A stretch of 6,353 nt of DNA. Source: Pseudanabaenales cyanobacterium. Lineage in GTDB: Bacteria; Cyanobacteriota; Cyanobacteriia; Phormidesmidales; Phormidesmidaceae. Below are positions 5,168 to 6,353 of this stretch, piece after piece (position 1 is the stretch's first letter; each line of letters opens with the position of its first letter). Position numbers and translations under genes: made by a program. The notes beneath the pieces were generated by a model that saw only the letters and a program-made list of their open reading frames with translations, was not told where the DNA came from and searched no databases. The DNA is taken from assembly GCA_022360135.1 (NCBI GenBank), contig JAKSDM010000580.1:1-6353 (forward strand), read 5' to 3'.

Positions 5168-6353
5168 CTATGTATTGGCTTTAGACACGAAAACATTGAC
5201 CTGTGACTTTTGGGTTTGGGTGAGTTTAGATTGTTTCAAATGTTTCTTTAGCATACCTAACACTTTGTCTTCCCTAATCGGTTTAGACAAAAAGTCGGAG
5301 GAGCCCACTAATTTCGCTCGGAGTCGATCTACGATACCATCGCTACTGGTGAGAATTACGATAGGTATGTCTTCGAAGATAGAAATCCGGCGGATTTGGG
5401 CGCAGATTTCATAGCCATTGGCGATGGGCATTACCAAATCGAGAAAAACTAACTCTGGCTTATGTTCCAACAAAGTTGGCAGGGCCTGCAAGGGATCCAA
5501 AATGGTGATGAACTGATACCCAGCTCGGGTGAGGATCTGCCCCATTGCCAGGTTATATAGAGGGCTGTCATCAATGTAGGCGATCAGTGGGCCTGAAGGT
5601 TTGACTTCACTGGCTTTTGGGGTTGAGGCGATCGAGGTTGCAGGTCTCGGTAACGGGGTGGGGAAAATGACGGTAACAGGCCCATGATCATCATCCGTCT
5701 CAAAATCTAAGTCAGGTAAATCTACTAAATCAATCAATCCCCTGAAAATAAAGGGCATGAGGAATTGCAGAAGGAGTAATGGACTTTGGCCAAATTTAAC
5801 CGCCAAGTCTCTTAGGGTGCGATCGCCATTCATGGCCCGCATCAATCTCTGAAAACCTCGGGAAATCCGTTCGGGAATCTGCCTTTCTAGTTGCTCTGCG
5901 GCCTTGACGACAGGCGCTAGGTTGGGAGAACGGCTGGTCAAACCCGCCGCTTGCCAGGATTGCCAATGCTGCTGGGTTGGTTGCCAAAGATATTTGATAT
6001 TGGTTGGCAGCAACTGGGAGTGCAGAAAATTCTGGTTGTTAGTTGAGGTTATGGTGTAGCTTAGTTTTTTTGAGGTGGAAGTCCGGCCGATTGCTTCTTG
6101 CTGGATGATATCGAACAACACCTCAACAATGCTGCCTTCAATGACTTTCAATGCCTGTTCGCGTGGGATTCTCTGCTGCTTCACTAAATTTGCTAAAGCC
6201 TGGTAATCCAAACTGCCTGAGTTACCTGAAGGGTAAATATCACCCAGATCGAGTTGAGGACAATGCTGTGATAGTTGTCTGCGCCAGCGCCGCACGGGAT
6301 GTTCTCCCCCTCTGTCTCTAACAATGCGGCCCATGAAGAAGTAAAGACACCAC
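5168..6353 (-). CDS. PatA/PixG/PilG-family response regulator, 5' end outside window
   Basis: CheY-type regulator with an N-terminal PATAN-type region, the family that includes PatA (heterocyst pattern), PixG and PilG (phototaxis and pilus control). Numbering is from the internal Met at 6334. The N-terminal region carries GGEHPVRRWRRQL (9-21), typical of the family. Residues about 40-200 contain the helical part (FDIIQQE; RMIR-like FQRLMRAMNGDRTLRDLA), and 205-248 an acidic then Pro/Ser/Thr-rich linker. The receiver (249-367) keeps Asp255/Asp256, phospho-acceptor Asp299 (FLDLVMP), Thr329 (ILTSSD) and Lys351 (LSKPI), so it should be phosphorylatable. The reading frame stays open from 6334 to the window edge and adds WCLYFF, matching the family's W-x-LYF strand. 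The ATG at 6332-6334 is therefore internal and the real start lies beyond 6353. There is no DNA-binding output domain. It is convergent with the glycosyltransferase gene. Which paralog it is cannot be told. Confidence 0.9.
   Translation of the reverse strand, partial: WCLYFFMGRIVRDRGGEHPVRRWRRQLSQHCPQLDLGDIYPSGNSGSLDYQALANLVKQQRIPREQALKVIEGSIVEVLFDIIQQEAIGRTSTSKKLSYTITSTNNQNFLHSQLLPTNIKYLWQPTQQHWQSWQAAGLTSRSPNLAPVVKAAEQLERQIPERISRGFQRLMRAMNGDRTLRDLAVKFGQSPLLLLQFLMPFIFRGLIDLVDLPDLDFETDDDHGPVTVIFPTPLPRPATSIASTPKASEVKPSGPLIAYIDDSPLYNLAMGQILTRAGYQFITILDPLQALPTLLEHKPELVFLDLVMPIANGYEICAQIRRISIFEDIPIVILTSSDGIVDRLRAKLVGSSDFLSKPIREDKVLGMLKKHLKQSKLTQTQKSQVNVFVSKANT
5819..5826. repeat. HIP1 palindrome
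   Basis: GCGATCGC inside the response-regulator gene; fourth copy in the window, again fitting a cyanobacterial genome. Confidence 0.8.

Noticed and set aside
5175..5414. 79-codon + strand frame opposite the response regulator
   Set aside because: Antisense shadow of a receiver domain with all its catalytic residues conserved.
5796..5987. 63-codon minus-strand frame within the response regulator
   Set aside because: Out-of-frame shadow of the same gene; composition not protein-like.

Overview
The window looks like a piece of a cyanobacterial chromosome. The gene content points that way: a PilT-type pilus ATPase, a KaiB-fold protein, CofG for deazaflavin synthesis, and a PatA/PixG/PilG-type response regulator. 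Four copies of the HIP1 palindrome GCGATCGC (1483, 2998, 3609, 5819) agree with this, as do short degenerate intergenic repeats of a kind I associate with cyanobacteria. I cannot name a genus. No RNA genes, CRISPR arrays, transposase genes or prophage genes are visible.

Layout. Bases 1-555 hold no convincing gene. They contain short direct repeats, a small hairpin, a C/T-rich microsatellite and an extended -10 promoter candidate (TGCTATAAT, 368-376) that could drive the genes to the right. Next come pilT-like (556-1779, +) and, 17 bp later, a 262-residue protein with a C-terminal KaiB-like domain (1797-2585, +). These two are probably one operon. The second gene overlaps the 3' end of the convergent cofG (2535-3566, -) by 51 bp. 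Upstream of cofG on the same strand, 36 bp away, is a 104-residue coiled-coil/membrane protein (3603-3917, -). A 114-bp divergent intergenic region with a 16-bp tandem duplication separates it from a GT-B glycosyltransferase (4032-5063, +). That gene faces a PatA-family response regulator (5168 to beyond 6353, -) across a 104-bp region with two perfect palindromes. The regulator runs off the right edge, so its true start is not in the window.

How the parts relate. PilT-like ATPases power or modulate type IV pilus retraction, PatA/PilG-type regulators act in phototaxis, hormogonium and pilus control, and glycosyltransferases can modify pili or surface polysaccharide. A motility or surface theme is therefore plausible, but only the pilT/KaiB-like pair has operon-like spacing. 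CofG makes part of the F0 (8-HDF) chromophore, used in cyanobacteria mainly as a photolyase antenna, and its link to the neighbours is probably only positional.

The most interesting element is the KaiB-fold domain. It sits behind an uncharacterised N-terminal domain of about 165 residues and is apparently co-transcribed with a pilus ATPase that has a proline-rich extension and a divergent version of the PilT retraction motif. I see no obvious new defence or mobile system.
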